A stretch of DNA of 64,000 bases from Anaeromyces robustus (GCA_002104895.1 MCFG01000063.1:110001-174000); one strand, 5' to 3'; numbered from the stretch's first letter, positions 29,101 through 40,783 are shown. Program-made: numbers and translations. Notes: generated by a model not told the origin, from the letters alone.

Positions 29101-30382
29101 TATATCAACAAATTATGTATATGAAGAAGAAGATGATATATCTTTATATAAATGTAATGAATTTGGAAATTGTTCTATCGATAATTTTATTAAATCTGGA
29201 TATTATCTTTATGGAAAGCCAAAGTATATAAATTCCAATTATATTTATACATTATTAATGTATTGTTCAGATAGCACCATTAATAGTTGTTCTATTATAA
29301 CTCAATTACCCAATGGCTATTTTTTAGATAATAATAATCCAAAAAATTTAATATATTGTAATTCAACATCATGTATTACAAAAGGCGGAAGTAGATTAGA
29401 AGGACATGCTTATATTGATTATAATAAAGAAGATAAAAGATCAATTATTTATTGTAAAAATGAAAAATGTCAATCTAAAGATATGATAAATCAATCCAAC
29501 AGTTATGAAATATATTTTATTGATGCAACAAATATAGATAATATTATTACATGTAATAAAATAACTGGATGTATATCAGAAAATAAATGTTCAAATTTAA
29601 CCACAGAAAAATTATATTTTGTAAATGCTTTAAATGGTAGAAATAATATTATATGTAGTAAAGAAGGTTGTGCAACTGGTGAAACCACAACATCTTTATT
29701 TTACACAATAATTGACTCTATGAAATATACTATATGTTATAATTTTATTTACTTTGTTGGTGAAGTTTATAATGCTTTTATTAATCTTGTAATACCAGAA
29801 ACTGAAGATGAAGATGAAAATAAAAATGAATATAAAGATGAAAATGAAGATGAAGATGAAAATGAAGATGAAGATGAAAATGAAGATGAAAATATAACTG
29901 AAAATGAAGATGAAAATATTACTGAAAATGAAGATGAAAATATAAATGAAAGTGAAAATAAAAATAAAAATGAAAATGAAGGTAAGAATAAAAATGAAAA
30001 TGAATACGAAAATGAAAATGAAGATGAAGATGAAAATGAAAATGAAAATGAATACGAAAATGAAAATGAAGATGAAAATGAAAATGAAAATGAAAATATA
30101 ACTGAAGATGAAAATGAAAATGAAAATGAAAATATAACTGAAGATGAAAATATAACTGAAGATGAAAATATAACTGAAAATGAAGATGAAAATATTACTG
30201 AAAATGAAGATGAAAATATTACTGAAAATGAAGATGAAAATATAACTGAAAATGAAGATGAAAATATAACTGAAAATGAAGATGAAAATATAACTGAAAA
30301 TAATGATGAAAATGAAAATAAAGATGAAGATGAAGATGAAAATGAAAATGAAAATGAAGATGAAAATGAAAATAAAAAATAA
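23097..30382 (+). CDS. Secreted transglutaminase-like protein with scaffoldin-like Cys repeats and acidic tail
   Basis: Very large secreted or surface protein, 2079 residues. Exons: 23097-24237, 24456-25070, 25269-25961, 26200-27495, 27759-28679, 28809-30382, all introns phase 1. The N-terminal hydrophobic stretch (FQNLIIILILGII) is a signal peptide or anchor. A transglutaminase-like domain (about 75-310) shows the papain-type triad: Cys259 in KCVCEGYAEAF, His285 in STHEWNFV, Asp300 in WYVVDVTWND. Exons 2-6 encode many repeats of about 20-40 residues with the pattern Y-(I/F)-D-x2-(D/N)-x3-I-I-x-C-x4-(G/S)-C, which resembles the Cys repeats I recall from anaerobic fungal scaffoldins. The last 200 residues or so are Glu/Asn/Asp repeats such as ENEDENIT. 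No C-terminal membrane anchor is seen. The ATG at 23097 is the first in frame. Catalysis (crosslinking, or peptidase as in many microbial members) is unproven. Confidence 0.8.
24303..24372. repeat. (AAT)n in intron 1 of the transglutaminase-like gene
   Basis: About 23 triplets between the donor at 24238 and the acceptor at 24455. Confidence 0.9.
27675..27740. repeat. (TTTTTA)n in intron 4 of the transglutaminase-like gene
   Basis: About ten ATTTTT hexamers shortly before the TATTAG acceptor of exon 5. Confidence 0.85.
29806..30378 (+). repeat. In-frame acidic repeat, GAA/GAT/AAT codons
   Basis: Coding tandem repeat of six- and seven-codon units (GAA AAT GAA GAT GAA AAT, often with ATA ACT added) at the end of the transglutaminase-like gene. 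It encodes a strongly negative, probably disordered tail. Units such as TENEDENI recur almost identically near the 3' end, so the length probably varies between strains. Confidence 0.9.
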
Positions 30383-32073
30383 ATAATAATTAATTAAAAA
30401 AAAAATTTTTTTTTATTTCGTTTTATTTTTCATTGAATTTTATATCTTTAAATTTTTCTCTATTAAAAATTAATTTAAATCAGAATTAAAATATTAATAA
30501 ACTTTATATTTTTTAGAAAAAAAAAAAAAAAAGAAGTTGATATATGATATTTATATATTAAAAATAATATCATATCAAAAATTTAGATATTGTTTTCTAA
30601 ATTTAATAATTTTAATTTTTAATAATTTTTAATAATATTTTATTAATTTTATATATATAATAATAATTATTTCATTAATACTATCAATTCTATTAATAAT
30701 TATCTTAATTATATAATTCAATTTAACATTTACCAACATTTAATTAAAATAAAATAAAAAATTTTGAACTTTTAAAAAAAAAAAAAAAAATTTACAATTA
30801 AATTCTTGAATTTAAATACACTATTGTTATATAAATATGCAAATAATGGAAAAACAAAAATAAATAAAATTAAAAATAAGTATTTATGTATATAAAAAAA
30901 AAAATAAATAAAATATATATTAAAGTAAAACAATTATTATCGTTTTTTTTTTTTAATGGCAAAAGAAAAATTATATATATTTTAACTAAACTAAGGCAGT
31001 TAATCTTTTAATTGTATAAAAATTTAAATTAATATTATATTAATTGTATTAATATTATAATATAATTAAATAAATAAATAATATTTATATAAAAAATATT
31101 ATAATATTAATATATTTATTTTATATATATAATTTTATATATATAATATATTTTATTAAATGTACTATAATATATTATAATATATAATCAATATATTTCA
31201 TATAAATAAAAAAAGTCAAAAGACCCCCAAATGAAAAAATGTAAAAAATGTATAGATACTTCTAATATTATTGGATTTTTCATAGATATTATAATATATT
31301 ACAGTATATTATAATATATTAAATAATTTTAAATTTATTTAATCTGTACTTTTTGACAAAAGTACAGAATTAGAATGATTTTTTATTTTCTATGAAGCAA
31401 GCTTTTTATATTAAATAATAATTTTAAAATTTAATTAAAATTTAATTAAAAAAAAAAAAAAAAAAAAAAAAATTGTAATAAAAAAATGAAAGTATTAATC
31501 TTTTTACTATGTAACTTAATCCTAAATATTGTATTATAACACTTTTTAAATAAATAAATATGTATATATTATATAAATATATAATATAAATAAATAAATA
31601 AAGATTATTAATTATAAGAATAATGTAATAATATTAATAATAATAGTAATAATAAAATTAATTAATTCACAATAGAATCAAAAGGCAGTAAAAATTATAT
31701 ATATAATTTGAATTTAATAATTGAGAAATAATAATGTTAATAGATAATAAGCTAAACAATAATTAATATTATTTAATATTATTTATTTAAAAAAATAAAA
31801 AAAAAGAATATTTATTAAGCAAAAAAAAATATAAAAGTGCTTGCTTTTCACCATTAATTTTTGAAAATTCAAAAATAATTTACTATATAATATTAATGAA
31901 ATAATTAAAATAAAAAAAAATAATAATATATAATTATAAATTATATAATAAAATTGTAAAAATCTACTCTTTTTTATAATTAATTAAAATAAAATAAAAT
32001 AAAATAAAATTAAATAAAATAAAATAAATTCTTTTTATATATATATTTAAGTTAAATAAATAAATAAATAAAA
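30383..32073. other. Intergenic region
   Basis: No gene seen. A/T-rich, with A runs (about 30518-30533 and 31449-31471) and short AAAT and AAAAT arrays just before the next start. Because the neighbouring + strand gene starts at 32074, the right end should hold its promoter. Confidence 0.7.
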
Positions 32074-34200
32074 ATGTTATTTACTCCTTCTAAAAATATT
32101 AAAAAATATTTAAAAAGAAAAGGATATAAAGAAGTTAGTAATGATATTCATGAAATTTTAATGAATTGTTTTATTCAAAACAATACGTCCAAATTTAAAT
32201 TAATACTTAAATTTGCTGAAAAAAATAATATTATTTTAAATATTAATGAACAAAATAAAAAAGGTGATTATCCTTTATTATGTTGTTGTTCTCTTAATAA
32301 TATTGAATTAGCTAAATTATTGATTAATTATGCTAATAAAAAAAATATAATTTTAAAAATAAATGAACAAAATATGAATGGAAAATATCCATTTTTATGT
32401 TGTACATTTAATAATAATATTGAATTTGCAAAATTATTGATGAATTATGCAAATCAAAAAAATATAATTTTAAAAATAAATGAACAAAATTCGAATGGAA
32501 AATATCCATTATTATATTCTATTTCAAAAAATAATATTGAAATGATAAAAATAATAATGAATTATGCTAAAAAGTATAATATAATTTTAAATATTAATGA
32601 AAAAGATAATGAAAAAAAGTATCCACTTTTTTTATCTATAAGTAAAAATAATTTTGAAATTACTAAATTATTAATGGATTATGCTATCAAAAATAATATT
32701 ATTTTAAATTTAAATGAAAGTGATAAAGGGATAGATTCTCTACTTATATTAAGTTCTTTTAATAATAATATTGAAATATCTAAATTATTAATGAATTATG
32801 CTGAAGAGAATAATATTATTTTAAATATTAATGAAAGAGGAACTTTATTTCAAAATGCCTTTTCAATGAGTGTTTTAAATGAAAATATTGAATTAATTAA
32901 ATTAATTATTAATTATGCTAATAGGCATCATATTATTTTACCTATTAATGAATTTGATGAATATGGAATTTATCCATTTTTATTTTGTACTATGAAAGAT
33001 AATATGGTGATGGCTAATCTTTTAATAGATTATGCCAATAAAAATAATATTATCTTAAAAATTAGTGAAAAAGGTATTAACGGTTATTATCCACTTTTAT
33101 GGGGTACAGTTAAAAATAATTCTAAATTTGTAAATTTAATTCTTGATTATGCTAAGAGTAATAATATTATTTTAGATATTAATCAACAAAATGAGGATGG
33201 ATATTATCCAATTTTATGGAGTGCTATTAAAGACAATATTGAAATATTTAAAATAATAATGAAATATGCCAATGAGAATAGTATTATTCTAAATTTAAAT
33301 CAACATAATCATCAAGGGGATACTTCCTTTTCTGTTAGTATTTATAATAATAATATTGAAATGACTAAATTAATTATGGATTATGCTAATGAACATAATA
33401 TTACTTTAAATATGAATCAACCTGATAGTAAAGGAGGTAATTCATTAATATGGAGTGTTTATAATAATAATACTGAATTAACAAAATTAGTTATGGATTA
33501 TTCCGATAAAAATAATATTATTTTAGATATTAATAAAAAAGCAGAACAAGGACTTTATCCCATATTAATGAATGCCTTTCTAACCAATAATGAAATTACC
33601 CAATTATTAATAAATTATGCCGAGGCACATAATATTATTTTAAATATTGATGAAAAAAATGATAAAGGAGATTTCCCACTTTTAAAATGTATATCTAATA
33701 ATAATTTGGAAATGATTAAATTATTAATCAATTATGCCGAAAAAAATAATAGGATACTTTCGATTAATGAACAAAATAATATTGAAGAATATCCAATATT
33801 AGTAAGTATTAATGAAAATAATTTGGAAATGATTCAATTTTTAATAGATTATGCGAATAATAAGAACATTATTTTAAAAATGAATGAAAAAAATAAATTA
33901 GGATATTATCCACTTTTATTATGTGCTTTAAAAAATAATATTGAAATGGCAAAATTAATTATAGATTATTCAGAAAAGAATAATATTATTTTAGAAGTTA
34001 ATGATAAAGAATATAGAAAAGGATATTATCCTATTTTTATAAGTTATACTATGAATAATAATAATGAATTAACTAAATTATTTATTAAATATGCTAATAA
34101 AAATAATATTAAATTAACAGCAAATATGAATATTTTATATGAAATATCCAAAATTGATAATGAATTTTCAGAATTAATAAAAATTAACAATAAATTATAA
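32074..34200 (+). CDS. Ankyrin-like repeat protein with seventeen 39-residue repeats
   Basis: Intronless, 708 residues, no signal peptide or membrane helix, so probably cytosolic. After a short basic N-terminus (MLFTPSKNIKKYLKRKGYKE) the protein is made of about seventeen repeats with the pattern N-I-E-(M/L)-x-K-L-(L/I)-(M/I)-(N/D)-Y-A-x-(K/E)-x-N-I-I-L, then (N/K)-I-N-E, then Y-P-L-L. The helix pair (NIEMAKLLIDYA) and the hairpin-like YPLL segment resemble ankyrin repeats, but the period is about 39 rather than 33 residues because of an inserted NIILKINEQN stretch. The last two repeats are degenerate. It probably serves as a protein-protein interaction surface; the partner is unknown. The ATG at 32074 is the first in frame and follows an AAAT tract. 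Confidence 0.8.
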   Translation: MLFTPSKNIKKYLKRKGYKEVSNDIHEILMNCFIQNNTSKFKLILKFAEKNNIILNINEQNKKGDYPLLCCCSLNNIELAKLLINYANKKNIILKINEQNMNGKYPFLCCTFNNNIEFAKLLMNYANQKNIILKINEQNSNGKYPLLYSISKNNIEMIKIIMNYAKKYNIILNINEKDNEKKYPLFLSISKNNFEITKLLMDYAIKNNIILNLNESDKGIDSLLILSSFNNNIEISKLLMNYAEENNIILNINERGTLFQNAFSMSVLNENIELIKLIINYANRHHIILPINEFDEYGIYPFLFCTMKDNMVMANLLIDYANKNNIILKISEKGINGYYPLLWGTVKNNSKFVNLILDYAKSNNIILDINQQNEDGYYPILWSAIKDNIEIFKIIMKYANENSIILNLNQHNHQGDTSFSVSIYNNNIEMTKLIMDYANEHNITLNMNQPDSKGGNSLIWSVYNNNTELTKLVMDYSDKNNIILDINKKAEQGLYPILMNAFLTNNEITQLLINYAEAHNIILNIDEKNDKGDFPLLKCISNNNLEMIKLLINYAEKNNRILSINEQNNIEEYPILVSINENNLEMIQFLIDYANNKNIILKMNEKNKLGYYPLLLCALKNNIEMAKLIIDYSEKNNIILEVNDKEYRKGYYPIFISYTMNNNNELTKLFIKYANKNNIKLTANMNILYEISKIDNEFSELIKINNKL

Positions 34201-35037
34201 AAAGAGTATCAAATCAAAAAAAAAAAAAAAAAATAAAAAATAAAAAAAAAATAAATTTAAAAATTATAAAAAAAATAATAATAATAAGTCATGATTATTT
34301 TTTTTTTTTTTTTTAATTTATTTTTTTTTAATTTGTTTTATTATATAATAATGATTTCCAAAAAAATAAAAAGAAAAAATAATTATAAAAAAGAGTAAAA
34401 ATAAAATAATAATAAAAAAATTAAAATAATAATAATAATAATGAAAAAATAAGTTACAATAATGCTACATTAATAAAATAGTAATAAGATGAATATCTAT
34501 ATATCTATATATCTATATATAAATGTATATAATATATACATATATAGATAATTAGTACTACAAAGATAACAAATATTAATTCATAATAAAAAAAATTTTT
34601 TTCATAATAATATAAATAAATATACATTTAATTTAAGAATACCTATCAATATCAAAAATAACATTAATTTAAGAATACTTTACCTATATAATTAACAATA
34701 TCAATAAAAATATTAATTTAAGTTAACATAAATAATAAATAATAATAATAAAAAAAAAGAATAAAATTTCTAAATGTGTATATATATTTTTAAAATACAC
34801 ATTTTTATAATGTTTTTTTAAAAGATATACTTAATAATAAAAATAATTTTAACAACAAAAATACATATATATATATATATATAAGTATTTATATATATGT
34901 ATATATGTATATTATAAATATAATAAAAACATTAAAAAAAATGTAATAAAATATTAAAAAAAATAATAATTATTATTATTATTTTGTTCATTATGATTAT
35001 GATTTACTACAATATATCATATCCTAACTACCTATTA

Positions 35038-35042
35038 TGTAT

Positions 35043-35089
<47 letters not shown>

Positions 35090-35095
35090 TTATAT

Positions 35096-35130
<35 letters not shown>

Positions 35131-35136
35131 TTATAT

Positions 35137-35199
<63 letters not shown>

Positions 35200-35208
35200 T
35201 ATATTTAA
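35038..35208. repeat. (TTTA)n microsatellite
   Basis: About 42 tetramers with two short interruptions (TTATATTTA). The Ile/Tyr/Leu open frame over it is an artefact. Confidence 0.95.
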
Positions 35209-35817
35209 ACAAATAATTAATTATTAATTATATACTAATAAAACATCAATATCATTTTTATTTTATTAATGTTCATAGAAATTAGAATTTATTCATTCTT
35301 TTTTTTTTTTTATATATTAATATTATATTTTTAATTGAGAATATATATTCAAAAATATAATATTAATATAGTTATTTTTTTTTATTAATTATCATATTAA
35401 TAATAATAATAATAAAAATAAAAAAAAAAACTATTTTACCATAAATATAAAATCAAAAAAATAATATAATAGATTATATTTTACTTTTTTTTTTCTTTTC
35501 ATTTTTTTTATTTTAAATGTTTATGCAATAATAAAATTTTAAAATTGATATATTTCATATCATTAATTTATTTTGTGTGATGTGATTATATTTAATATAA
35601 AAAAAAAAAAAAATAAATTTCAAAATATAAAAATGGTTAGAAGATTTTAATAAAAATAATAATAATCAAAAAAAAAAATTTTTTTTTTTATTATATATAA
35701 ATGTATAAATAATAATAAAAATAATGATGTTTATAATAATAATAAATAAAAATATTATTAAATTAAAAAATTAAAAATTTTATTCATATCTCTCTCTAAA
35801 TATATTTCTTATATATC

Positions 35818-35894
35818 TTATCCGATTATAAAATAATATGAGATATATATAAAATTAATTATAAGATATATCATATTATTTTATAATCGGATAA
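35818..35894. repeat. Short fold-back element
   Basis: Arms of about 30 bp beginning TTATCCGATTATAAAATAAT pair with their reverse complement ending at 35894. They differ by a two-base indel near the loop (GAGATATAT against GATATAT). The central loop is about 18 bp. GC-containing ends in otherwise pure A/T DNA set it apart. Confidence 0.85.
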
Positions 35895-36140
35895 TGTTCC
35901 CAATACCTCTTATATATGGTTATTTCATTATATTAACATTTCACAAAAAATAGACTATATATAAAATAATAATACTAATACTAAAACCAATAATAATATA
36001 ATAAATATAATTTTAATTAAATTTAAAATTCCATTCAATATTACCAATACTATTAAATACCATTAAATATATATTAAATATATATTTTAATAATTAAAAT
36101 TAAAACACTACATAAAATATATGAAATATTATGTATATTA

Positions 36141-36176
<36 letters not shown>

Positions 36177-36426
36177 ATTTTTTATTTTATTTTATTTTAT
36201 TTAAATTTATGACCGTCTATGATTTATATTTTAATTTTAATTTTCTTTCTTTCCTTTATATTATTTTTTTTTTTCGTTTTTTTCTTTTTTCTTTTTATTA
36301 TTTAATTTTTTTTTTTTTTCATTTTTCATTTTTTATTTTTTTATTTTTCTAATTATTATTTTTTTTTAATTTATCTATTTATTTATTTATTTATTTATCT
36401 ATTTATTAATTTTCAATAAAATTCAT

Positions 36427-37578
36427 TTATTCCTTTTTGGAAGCATTCTTCTTTTCGTAATCGGCTAATAAATTTAAAATATATTCAGATGGATTATCAT
36501 AACCTTCTGGATTAGTTGATTGCCATCTCCAAGCATCAGCACACATTTGTTCAATATTATATTTAGTAAACCATTTTAATTCTTTATTAGCTTTAGCTGA
36601 TGAAGCAACAAGACGATCAACATCTCCTCTACGACGTTCTGCAATTTTATATGGAACTTGCTTACCAGCAGCTTTGCTCATAGCAGCAACAATTTCTAAT
36701 ACAGAGAAACCATTACCATTACCCATATTATATATAAGAGTACGATCATCTATTGGAGCACTAGCACCATTACGATTAACTTCATTTTCTCTTAATTTTT
36801 CAAGAGCAGCTAAATGACCATCAGCAAGATCAGTAATATGAATATAATCTCTTACACAAGTACCATCTGGTGTATTATAATCATTACCAAATACACTTAA
36901 AATTTCACGTCTACCTACTAAAGTTTGAGTAATATATGGAATAAGATTATTTGGGATATCTTTTGGATTTTCACCAATTAAACCAGTAACATCAGCACCA
37001 ATTGGATTGAAATATCTAAGGAAACAAGCTTGACCTTTTTCAAAAGATTTCATTTTTTCAGTAATAATTTGTTCAGCCTTATATTTAGATTCACCATATG
37101 GATTAATTGGTTCAATATTACAATCTTCAGTAAGAAGATCCTTACCTCTACCATAACCATAAAGAGTAGCTGAAGATGAAAAAACAATATTATGAACATC
37201 ATGTTCCATCATACAATCTACAAGAATACGAGTAGCTTCAGTATTATTTTGCATATAAACATCTGGAATTTTAAATGATTCAGCTACTGATTTTAAACCA
37301 GCAAAATGAATAACAGCCCAGAAATCATATTTATCAAAAACTTTAGTTAAATCTTCCTTATTACGAACATCACATAAATAGAATGGAACTTTTTTACCTG
37401 TAATAATTTCAACTCTTTTTACTGAATCTTCTACTGAATTACATAAATTATCGACAACAACGACATCATGACCATTTCTACAAAGTTGTAAAACTGTATG
37501 AGAACCAATAAATCCAGCACCACCAGTAACTAAAATATATTTTCCTGGAACAGGTTGAGAAACAAAACTAGAAGACAT
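36427..37578 (-). CDS. galE: UDP-glucose 4-epimerase
   Basis: Cytosolic Leloir-pathway enzyme interconverting UDP-glucose and UDP-galactose with bound NAD. Single exon, 383 residues. An extended short-chain dehydrogenase fold shows TGGAGFIGSH (about 18-27) for NAD binding, the SSSATLYG segment (Ser135/136), and the catalytic Tyr161/Lys165 in NPYGESKYKAEQ. Also seen are LRYFNPIGAD, CVRDYIHITDLADGH and RRRGDVDRL near the C-terminus, all typical of GalE. It is the size of a stand-alone epimerase, without the mutarotase domain found in yeast Gal10. Codon use is less AT-extreme than in the neighbouring genes, as expected for a well-expressed housekeeping gene. A poly-pyrimidine tract (plus strand) lies directly upstream of the ATG. 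It supplies UDP-galactose, a possible donor for the GT34 enzyme in this window. Confidence 0.95.
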   Translation of the reverse strand: MSSSFVSQPVPGKYILVTGGAGFIGSHTVLQLCRNGHDVVVVDNLCNSVEDSVKRVEIITGKKVPFYLCDVRNKEDLTKVFDKYDFWAVIHFAGLKSVAESFKIPDVYMQNNTEATRILVDCMMEHDVHNIVFSSSATLYGYGRGKDLLTEDCNIEPINPYGESKYKAEQIITEKMKSFEKGQACFLRYFNPIGADVTGLIGENPKDIPNNLIPYITQTLVGRREILSVFGNDYNTPDGTCVRDYIHITDLADGHLAALEKLRENEVNRNGASAPIDDRTLIYNMGNGNGFSVLEIVAAMSKAAGKQVPYKIAERRRGDVDRLVASSAKANKELKWFTKYNIEQMCADAWRWQSTNPEGYDNPSEYILNLLADYEKKNASKKE

Positions 37579-38004
37579 TTTTCTTTTTCTTTTTTTCGTT
37601 TACTTTTTTTTTTTTTTTTTTATTTTTTTTTTCCAAATAAAAAATGTATTAATATATAATATTTTCATTTTTAATTATAAATTTATATATATTAAAAATT
37701 AAAAAAAAAAAATAGTAAAATATTTAATATTTAATATTTAATAATATTTAATATAAATAAAATAAAATATATTATATTATAATATTATATTTTTAATGTA
37801 TATTATATTACAATAATAGATAAAAATGATAATTTATATCTTTAATTATTTAAAAAAAAAAAAAATAATTAAAATATATATATATTTTTCATTTCTTAAT
37901 TAATAAATATATTTATATAATCCCTCCATTGTTTTTAATTACTTTATTAAATTGTATAAGTAATAGAAAAAAAAAAGATGAATAATAATAATTAATAATT
38001 ATAA

Positions 38005-38250
38005 CTTCCTTATTTCCTTATTTCCTTATTTCCTTATTTCTTTATTTCTTTATTTCTTTATTTCATTATTTCATTATTTCTTTATTTCCTTTTTTCTTTA
38101 TTTCATTATTTCCTTTTTTCTTAATTTCATTATTTCATTATTTCATTATTTCTTTATTTCTTTATTTCTTTATTTCTTTATTTCATTATTTCATTATTTC
38201 TTTATTTCTTTATTTCCTTATTTCCTTATTTCCTTATTTATTTCAATATT
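38005..38250. repeat. Octamer array, TTATTTC(C/T/A)
   Basis: About 30 eight-base units in which position eight varies (TTATTTCC, TTATTTCT, TTATTTCA), in blocks of like variants: CC, then CT, then CA, then mixed. This pattern suggests local expansion of sub-blocks. Confidence 0.9.
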
Positions 38251-39048
38251 TCATTATTATACATTTATTTATATTTTTCATTTTCATTATTTTAAAGTTT
38301 ATTGAGAAAATAAAGTATTTTAAAATTTAAATATTAAATTGTATATATTTGTTAATTTTGTTTGTGTTTTTTTCATTTTATCAGATATTGTATTATTTTT
38401 TTGAATTTTACTGGGATTATTCTTCTTTATATCATAATTTTATATATAATTATTTCATTTTGTTTTTGAGAAGAAAAAAAAAAAATTTAAAAAAACAATA
38501 TTTATAAAAATAATAAATATTATTTTTTTTTAAATCTTATTTGTATTTTTATCATATATAAAATAACGGGAAGTTTATGTTTTTTTAAAAAAAAAAATTA
38601 AAAAAAAAATTAATAAATAAATTATTACTTTCAATCAGATGTTATAGTTTTGTTTGTTGATTATTTTATTTATTTACTTTTTGAATAAAAAAAAATAATT
38701 TTTTTTTTTGTATTAACCATTTTTTTTTTTCGAATTTTACTTGCATTTATATATAAAATTTAAAAAAGTTTAATATTAATAATATCTTATTAATTATTAA
38801 AAATTATTAAAAATTATTTAAAAATTATTAAAAATTATTAAATTATTAAATTATTTCTATAAATTTTATTATTTGTATTATTTGTATTATTTGTATTATT
38901 CTATAAATTTTATCATACATTATTTATAATTATAATTCATTAATCAAATAGAAATATTTATATAATATATTATGTAATATAAATAATGTAAATAATGTAA
39001 ATAATGTAATAATGTATGTATTATAGAATAATAAAATTTTAGAATAAT

Positions 39049-39102
39049 ATACATAATATACATAATATACATAATATACATAATATACATAATATACATA
39101 AG
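39049..39102. repeat. 9-bp repeat ATACATAAT
   Basis: Six consecutive perfect units. Confidence 0.9.
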
Positions 39103-39413
39103 ATACGTAAAACACTTAATACATTAATGTAATATAATAATTTAATAATTTATAATTAATATATAATATATATAATATACAATACCAAAAAAAAATGTGG
39201 TACTAAAAAATATTAAATAATAAAAATAAAATTGAAATTGTTTTATTTTAATCTCCATAAAAAAAAAAAAAAATACAAAATACAAAATATAAAATAAATA
39301 TAAAATAAATATAATAAATATTATAATGTAATATATAATAATTAATATATTAATATATTATTTTATATTATTAATAAGATTTATTTATTTTTTATTTATT
39401 CTATGGAATAAAT

Positions 39414-39419
39414 AAAAAA

Positions 39420-39474
<55 letters not shown>

Positions 39475-39476
39475 AT
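39414..39476. repeat. (AAAT)n microsatellite
   Basis: About 15 tetramers upstream of the tRNA gene's 3' side on the plus strand. Confidence 0.9.
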
Positions 39477-39692
39477 GATCAAAAAAATTAAATTAAAATT
39501 AAAATTAAATCAATAAATATTAAATAATTATATATATAAATTAATTAATAGATTACAAAATTTTAATATAAATAAAAATTATAATTATAATGATGAAAAA
39601 GAAAAAAAAAAAATAAAAATTTAAAAATTTTAACTTTTCAAAAATATAAAAAAAAAAATTATTTGGATAATTATAAAAAAAGACCACATGAA

Positions 39693-39765
39693 TACCCGAA
39701 CCCGGGTTCGAACCGGAGACCTTTTCCGTGTAAAGGAAACGTGATAACCACTACACTATTCGGAT
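39693..39765 (-). tRNA. tRNA-Val (UAC anticodon)
   Basis: Cloverleaf read on the minus strand. The acceptor stem ATCCGAA/TTCGGGT pairs throughout with one G-T, and the discriminator is A. The D arm GTG-TAGTGGTTAT-CAC follows TA at positions 8-9. The anticodon stem TTTCC/GGAAA encloses loop TTTACAC, with anticodon TAC at positions 34-36. The T arm TCCGG-TTCGAAC-CCGGG is intact. It is 73 nt, has no intron, and CCA is not encoded. The internal A and B boxes of the Pol III promoter are the D and T arms themselves. A short plus-strand open frame covering it is not a gene. Confidence 0.95.
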
Positions 39766-40767
39766 ACATGTCAAAGATTAATGATACAATATTCCCTTAT
39801 ATACACATTATTTCTAAACCCATATTTTTAAACCTTTTATCCCATATAAACTAACATTTAATAAAACTTCTTTATAATATTATTAATATCTTAAAACATA
39901 ATAATTTTATTTATATTAAAAATTATTTTTATATTATCAATATTTTATTAATATCTTAAAATAAATTATAAATATTTTATTAATATCAAATAAATTTTAT
40001 CAATACTTTATAATTAATATTCTTATAATAAATTTTATCAATATTCTTATAATAAATAAATATTATTAATATTTTATATTAAATAAATCCTATTAATATC
40101 TTATAATAAATTCTATATCTTTATTAATATTTTAAATAAATCTTATTAATATTTTATAATAAACTTTATATATAATAAATAATATTTTAAATAATATTTT
40201 ATCAATATCAAATATTTTATAACACTTTATTAATACATTTTATTTATATTCTTATAACAATAATTATTAATATTTCTAATTCTAACCTTTAATAAATTTA
40301 ATACTTCAATATAATTATAATAATAAATATTTATAATAATAAATATATAAATAATTATAATTAAATAATACTATCCACTCTTTTCCCTTTTTCCCTTATC
40401 CTTTCCCTCCAACTTAAAAACCCTGGACAAATACAGAAAATAAATATTCTGTATATTATTAAAATAAAATAAAATAAATAAAATAATAAAAATTAATTAT
40501 AAAATAAATGAATTATTTATAAAATGTATAATACAGAAGTTAAATGTATTTCTGTATAAAAGTATAATATTTATTTTTAATTTTTATTTAAAACACTAAA
40601 TAGATTAATAAAATAATTAATAATTAGAATAGAAAATATTAATAAATAATAATAACAATAATAATTAATATTAAAATAAATCTTAGAAAATAATGTTTAG
40701 AATAGAGAATTATATTATAAAATAAATAATAATAATTAGATTAATTAAATAAATAATAATAGTAATA

Positions 40768-40783
40768 ATAGTCGAAAGACTAT
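40768..40783. repeat. Perfect hairpin ATAGTC-GAAA-GACTAT
   Basis: A six-base-pair stem closed by a GNRA-type tetraloop. Downstream are two more hairpins: TTATAAAAG...CTTTTATAA (about 40811-40846) and CATATTATT-GGAT-AATAATATG (about 41060-41082). Whether they belong to one RNA is unknown. Confidence 0.6.

Larger units (their letters stand above)
34201..36426. other. Intergenic region
   Basis: Two genes converge on this region. No gene inside. It contains a TTTA array (about 35038-35208), an imperfect fold-back (35818-35894), a T run (about 36144-36171) and pyrimidine-rich sequence up to the epimerase stop. Confidence 0.75.
37579..39692. other. Intergenic region, repeat-rich
   Basis: No gene seen. 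It holds T and A runs upstream of the epimerase, an octamer array (38005-38250), AAATTATT repeats (about 38796-38850), a 9-bp ATACATAAT array (39049-39102) and an AAAT array (about 39414-39476). Confidence 0.75.

Noticed and set aside
29503-29688. Minus-strand open frames within the scaffold-like gene (also 26324-26617, 28318-28503)
   Set aside because: Shadows of the strongly patterned coding repeats on the plus strand.
38005-38250. CRISPR-like regular repeat
   Set aside because: It is a plain octamer tandem array with no spacers, in a eukaryotic genome.
39663-39854. 63-codon open frame on the plus strand
   Set aside because: Its only non-A/T part is the antisense of tRNA-Val(UAC).
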